Below are positions 5,236-7,889 of a stretch of 7,889 nt of DNA, one piece after another. The number at the start of each line of letters is the position of its first letter. Position 1 is the stretch's first letter. The notes beneath the pieces are model-generated. The model was not told the origin of the DNA. It did not search any database and was given only the letters and a program-made list of their open reading frames with translations. The DNA is from Hydrogenophaga sp. (GTDB taxonomy: Bacteria > Pseudomonadota > Gammaproteobacteria > Burkholderiales > Burkholderiaceae_C): positions 1 to 7,889 of the forward strand of contig JAIFNE010000141.1 in assembly GCA_020047875.1 (NCBI GenBank), written 5' to 3'. Position numbers and translations under genes: made by a program.

Positions 5236-6582
5236 ATGACACCAGCGCCCGCCAGCATTCAGGCCTTCCTTACCGAGCATCGCATCCACGAGGTGGAATG
5301 TGTCATTCCGGACATGACGGGTATCGCGCGCGGGAAAATCCTGCCCAAAGACCTGTTCGTCAACTCCGGCCACATGCGTTTGCCCAAAAGCGTGCTGCTG
5401 AACACGGTCAACGGTCAGCAGCCCGACAACGCCGCCTTCGTGGGGGATACCGACCCCGACATGGTCTGCGTGCCCGACCTCTCCACCGCCCGCGTGGTGC
5501 CCTGGGCGGCCGAGCAGGTGGCGGTGATCATTCACGACTGCGAGGAATTCGATGGCTCGCCGGTGGCGTTGTCGCCGCGCAGCGTGTTGCGGCGGGTGCT
5601 GCGTCTGTACGAGTCCAAAGGCTGGCAGCCGGTGGTGGCGCCCGAGATGGAGTTTTACCTGGTGGCCAGGCACCAGAACCCCCACGAGCCGCTGCAGCCG
5701 CCGCTGGGCAGAACCGGCAAGCCGGAGGCCGGGCGGCAGTCGTATTCCATCGACGCGGTGAACGATTTCGACCCATTTTTTCTGGAGCTGTCTCGCTTTT
5801 GCGAGGTGCACCGGCTCGGGGTGGAAACCCTGATCCACGAAGCCGGCGCCGGGCAGATGGAGATCAACTTCACCCACGGCGATGCGATGGACCTGGCCGA
5901 CCGGGTGTTCCTCTTCAAGCGAACCGTGCGCGAAACCGCGCTGCGCCACGGCATCTTCGCCACCTTCATGGCCAAACCCATGGAGACAGAGCCTGGCAGC
6001 GCCATGCACATTCACCAGAGCATTCTGGATCGGTCCACCGGCCAGAACATCTTCAGCCAGGCGAATGGCGCGGTGACACCGGCGTTCCGGCATTTCATCG
6101 CCGGGCTGCAGCGCTATGTGCCGCAGTCCATGCCGATCCTGGCGCCCTATGTGAACTCGTACCGCCGGCTCACCCGCTTCATGTCGGCGCCGATCAATGT
6201 GCAATGGGGTTACGACAACCGCACCTGCGGCATTCGCGTGCCCGAGTCCAATGCCGCCAACCGTCGGGTGGAAAACCGCGTGCCTGGCGTGGATGTCAAC
6301 CCCTACCTGGCCATGGCCGCCACGCTGGCCTGCGGCTACCTGGGCATGATCGAGCAGCGCGAGCCCACCGAGCCCATGACCTCCAGCGCCTGGGACGTCG
6401 ACTTTGAGCTGCCCAGCCACATGGAAGAATCGATCCGCCGCATGCGCGAATGCGAGCCGCTGCGCGAGATGCTGGGCCATGCGTTTGTTGACGCGTTTCT
6501 TGCCGTGAAAGAGGTGGAGTACGCCACCTACAACCGCGTGATCAGTTCCTGGGAACGCGAGCACCTGTTGCTGCTGGTGTGA
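5236..6582 (+). CDS. Glutamine synthetase family protein, PuuA-like gamma-glutamyl-amine ligase
   Basis: Members ligate glutamate to ammonia or, in the PuuA/PauA branch, to putrescine or other amines with ATP, in the cytoplasm. The product has 448 residues, close to PuuA. The N-terminal beta-grasp part (about 8-105) has IPDMTGIARGKILP. The catalytic domain keeps GS metal and substrate ligands: E137 and E139 (PEMEFYL), E202 and E209 (EAGAGQMEIN), H258 (AMHIH), NSYRRL, R334 (GIRVPES), and E346 and R348 (VENRVPGVDVNPYLAMA). The PuuA-like features are a YSIDAVNDFD segment and HATFMAKP-type wording (here FATFMAKPMETEPGS). Where GlnA has NLYDLP with the adenylylated Tyr, this protein has DFELP with F390, so adenylylation control is unlikely. 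Start: ATG 5236 with GAGG at 5224-5227. An upstream in-frame ATG at 4939 lies inside ppiC and was rejected. The aminotransferase behind it supports a role in amine use; the exact substrate is not readable. Confidence 0.88.
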   Translation: MTPAPASIQAFLTEHRIHEVECVIPDMTGIARGKILPKDLFVNSGHMRLPKSVLLNTVNGQQPDNAAFVGDTDPDMVCVPDLSTARVVPWAAEQVAVIIHDCEEFDGSPVALSPRSVLRRVLRLYESKGWQPVVAPEMEFYLVARHQNPHEPLQPPLGRTGKPEAGRQSYSIDAVNDFDPFFLELSRFCEVHRLGVETLIHEAGAGQMEINFTHGDAMDLADRVFLFKRTVRETALRHGIFATFMAKPMETEPGSAMHIHQSILDRSTGQNIFSQANGAVTPAFRHFIAGLQRYVPQSMPILAPYVNSYRRLTRFMSAPINVQWGYDNRTCGIRVPESNAANRRVENRVPGVDVNPYLAMAATLACGYLGMIEQREPTEPMTSSAWDVDFELPSHMEESIRRMRECEPLREMLGHAFVDAFLAVKEVEYATYNRVISSWEREHLLLLV

Positions 6583-6589
6583 GGAAGAT

Positions 6590-6690
6590 GCACCCCCTGC
6601 GCCGCTTCGCGTCTTCCCCCTCTCTGGCCTTCGGCCGGAGGGGGACGCAGCCCTTTGGCCCGGCGAAGCCGGTTCCACGGCTGCACTGGG
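6590..6690. repeat. GC-rich double-hairpin intergenic repeat of Comamonadaceae type
   Basis: The gap between the ligase and aminotransferase genes (6583-6759) contains an imperfect hairpin. CCCCCTC (6616-6622) pairs with GAGGGGG (6638-6644), and GGCC (6626-6629) pairs with GGCC (6633-6636) around a TTC-like loop. A second perfect stem is CCGGC-GAA-GCCGG (6660-6672). From memory, dispersed elements of this layout (a CGCTTCGCG piece, a C5/G5 hairpin, then CCGGCGAAGCCGG) are common between genes in Acidovorax, Variovorax and Hydrogenophaga genomes. Only one copy is in the window, so repetition cannot be shown here. No T run follows; outer boundaries are approximate. The rest of the gap holds nothing clear except the next ribosome site. 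Confidence 0.6.
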
Positions 6691-6759
6691 TTGGGGGCAC
6701 GCGCGCCGGAAGCACCGCCATTGGCTCTTACGTCCAAACTTGAAAATCGCAGAGGCCAG

Positions 6760-7889
6760 ATGACAACCTCCCCGCCCGCCCCCGCCACCCGCTCCGGCCT
6801 TGACTGGACCCGCGCCCAGGCCTTCCTGGGCCGCGAGCGCGAGGCCTATGAGCGCCGCAACCCGCGCTCGGCTGAACTCGCCGCGCAAGCCAGCAAACAT
6901 CTGCTGTTCGGCGTGCCGCTGCACTGGATGACCGATTGGGGCACACCCTTTGCCCTGCACGTGGACCACGCCAGCGGCGCCAGCGTGACCGATGCCGACG
7001 GCCACACCCTCACCGACTTCTGCCTGGGCGACACCGGTGCCATGTTCGGCCACGCGCCGGCGCCGGTGGCCGCTGCGCTGCAGACACAGGCCACGCGCGG
7101 CTACACCACCATGCTCGCCACGGCAGACGCCGCCGCGGTCGGCGCGGCGCTGGCTGAGCGCTTCGGCCTGCCCATGTGGCAGTTCGCCATGAGCGCCACC
7201 GACGCCAACCGTTACATCGTGCGCTGGATCCGCGCCGCCACCGGACGCAAGAAAATCCTGGTGTTCAACGGCTGCTACCACGGCACGATTGAAGATGTGT
7301 ACGTGGACCTGGTTGATGGCACACCCACGCAGCGCGACAGCCTGCTGGGCCAGGTGCACAACCTGCTGGAACACACGGTGGTGGTCGAGTTCAACGACCT
7401 GCCCGCGCTACAAGCCGCGCTGCAAGCTGGCGACGTGGCCTGCGTGCTGGCCGAACCGGTCATGACCAACATCGGCATGGTGTTGCCCGAGCCGGGCTAT
7501 TGGGTGGCCGCGCAGGCCCTCATTCGGCAACACGGCGCGCTGCTGGTCGCCGACGAAACCCACACCATCAGCACTGGCCCCGGCGGTTACACCCAGGCCC
7601 ACGGCCTGCAGCCCGACGCGCTGGTGCTGGGCAAACCGGTGGGCGGTGGCGTGCCCTGCGCGGTCTACGGCATGAGCGCCGAACTGGCCGCGCGCGCCGT
7701 GCGCGCCAAACAAGACGCGCCGCCCGGCCACAGCGGCATCGGCACCACCCTCACCGGCAACATGCTCGCGATGGCCGCCATGCGAGCCGCGCTCACCGAG
7801 GTGATGACGCCCGCCGCCTACGCCCACATGCTGCCGCTGGCCGAGCGGCTGGCTGCGGGCATCCGTCAGGCGATCGCACGGCATCAACT
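6760..7889 (+). CDS. Class III PLP-dependent aminotransferase, 3' end outside window
   Basis: The frame is open from ATG 6760 to the window end (376 full codons) without a stop. It belongs to aminotransferase class III, near the glutamate-1-semialdehyde aminomutase / omega-transaminase group. Marks include DADGHTLTDFCLGDTGAMFG (the substrate-entry region), RKKILVFNGCYHGTIED (the YHG motif), VLAEPVMTN and LLVADETHT with D265, which holds the pyridine nitrogen of PLP. LVLGKPVGGG carries K292, the probable Schiff-base lysine. It would move an amino group from an amine or amino acid to a keto acid. Start: GAGG at 6752-6755, four bases before ATG. It follows the PuuA-like ligase by 177 nt on the same strand, so they may share a pathway, although the intervening repeat makes a single simple transcript less certain. 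About 50-80 codons are likely missing at the right edge. Confidence 0.9.
   Translation, partial: MTTSPPAPATRSGLDWTRAQAFLGREREAYERRNPRSAELAAQASKHLLFGVPLHWMTDWGTPFALHVDHASGASVTDADGHTLTDFCLGDTGAMFGHAPAPVAAALQTQATRGYTTMLATADAAAVGAALAERFGLPMWQFAMSATDANRYIVRWIRAATGRKKILVFNGCYHGTIEDVYVDLVDGTPTQRDSLLGQVHNLLEHTVVVEFNDLPALQAALQAGDVACVLAEPVMTNIGMVLPEPGYWVAAQALIRQHGALLVADETHTISTGPGGYTQAHGLQPDALVLGKPVGGGVPCAVYGMSAELAARAVRAKQDAPPGHSGIGTTLTGNMLAMAAMRAALTEVMTPAAYAHMLPLAERLAAGIRQAIARHQ

Noticed and set aside
4981..7374. A 797-codon open frame on the minus strand opposite the ligase and aminotransferase genes
   Set aside because: Its translation is low-complexity, rich in His, Gly, Ala and Arg with no family motif, and it mirrors two convincing plus-strand genes; high-GC codon bias explains it.
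1..7889. CRISPR array, tRNA, rRNA, insertion sequence or phage genes
   Set aside because: No regularly spaced direct repeats, tRNA-like cloverleaf, transposase motifs or terminal inverted repeats were seen on either strand.

Overview
The window is high-GC DNA whose gene content points to a betaproteobacterium of the Comamonadaceae type (Hydrogenophaga/Acidovorax-like). The best pointers are the yciB-bolA-ppiC gene order, the sequence of the YciB-like protein, and a GC-rich double-hairpin intergenic repeat of the kind common in that family. Family assignments come from reading the translations and recalled homologues; no search was run.

Left part (1-1424, minus strand): the end of a type I restriction-modification locus. 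A HsdM adenine methyltransferase gene reads convincingly to codon 369, then loses about 68 nt and changes frame; its last 93 codons continue in another frame. Its stop overlaps by one base a start codon that probably opens hsdS, which runs off the left edge.

Centre-left (1425-3271): an intact msrB (methionine-R-sulfoxide reductase) is divergent from hsdM. It is followed by an unexpected relic of a cysteine synthase gene (about 1964-2242) with a one-base frameshift and a large internal deletion. Convergent to these, on the minus strand, is a 335-residue protein with an N-terminal TerB-like domain, an Ala/Pro-rich linker and a C-terminal DUF697-like membrane-associated region.

Centre (3407-5125, plus strand): the yciB-bolA-ppiC cluster. 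yciB (septation protein A) is broken by an apparent deletion of about 38 nt after codon 26. The shifted frame has no stop and runs directly into bolA, so the old yciB start now opens a 260-codon frame ending in the complete BolA sequence. bolA and ppiC (a periplasmic parvulin-type prolyl isomerase) are intact, and the cluster ends in a strong intrinsic terminator.

Right part (5236-7889, plus strand): a PuuA-like glutamine-synthetase-family ligase, then, after a 177-nt gap holding the hairpin repeat, a class III PLP aminotransferase cut by the right edge. Such pairs usually serve amine or polyamine catabolism (gamma-glutamylation, then transamination), but the substrate cannot be read from the sequence.

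The main point of interest is that three genes within 4 kb (hsdM, cysK, yciB) carry deletions or frameshifts, while their neighbours look intact. This could be real local decay or a sequencing/assembly problem. I see no convincing new defence or mobile system.
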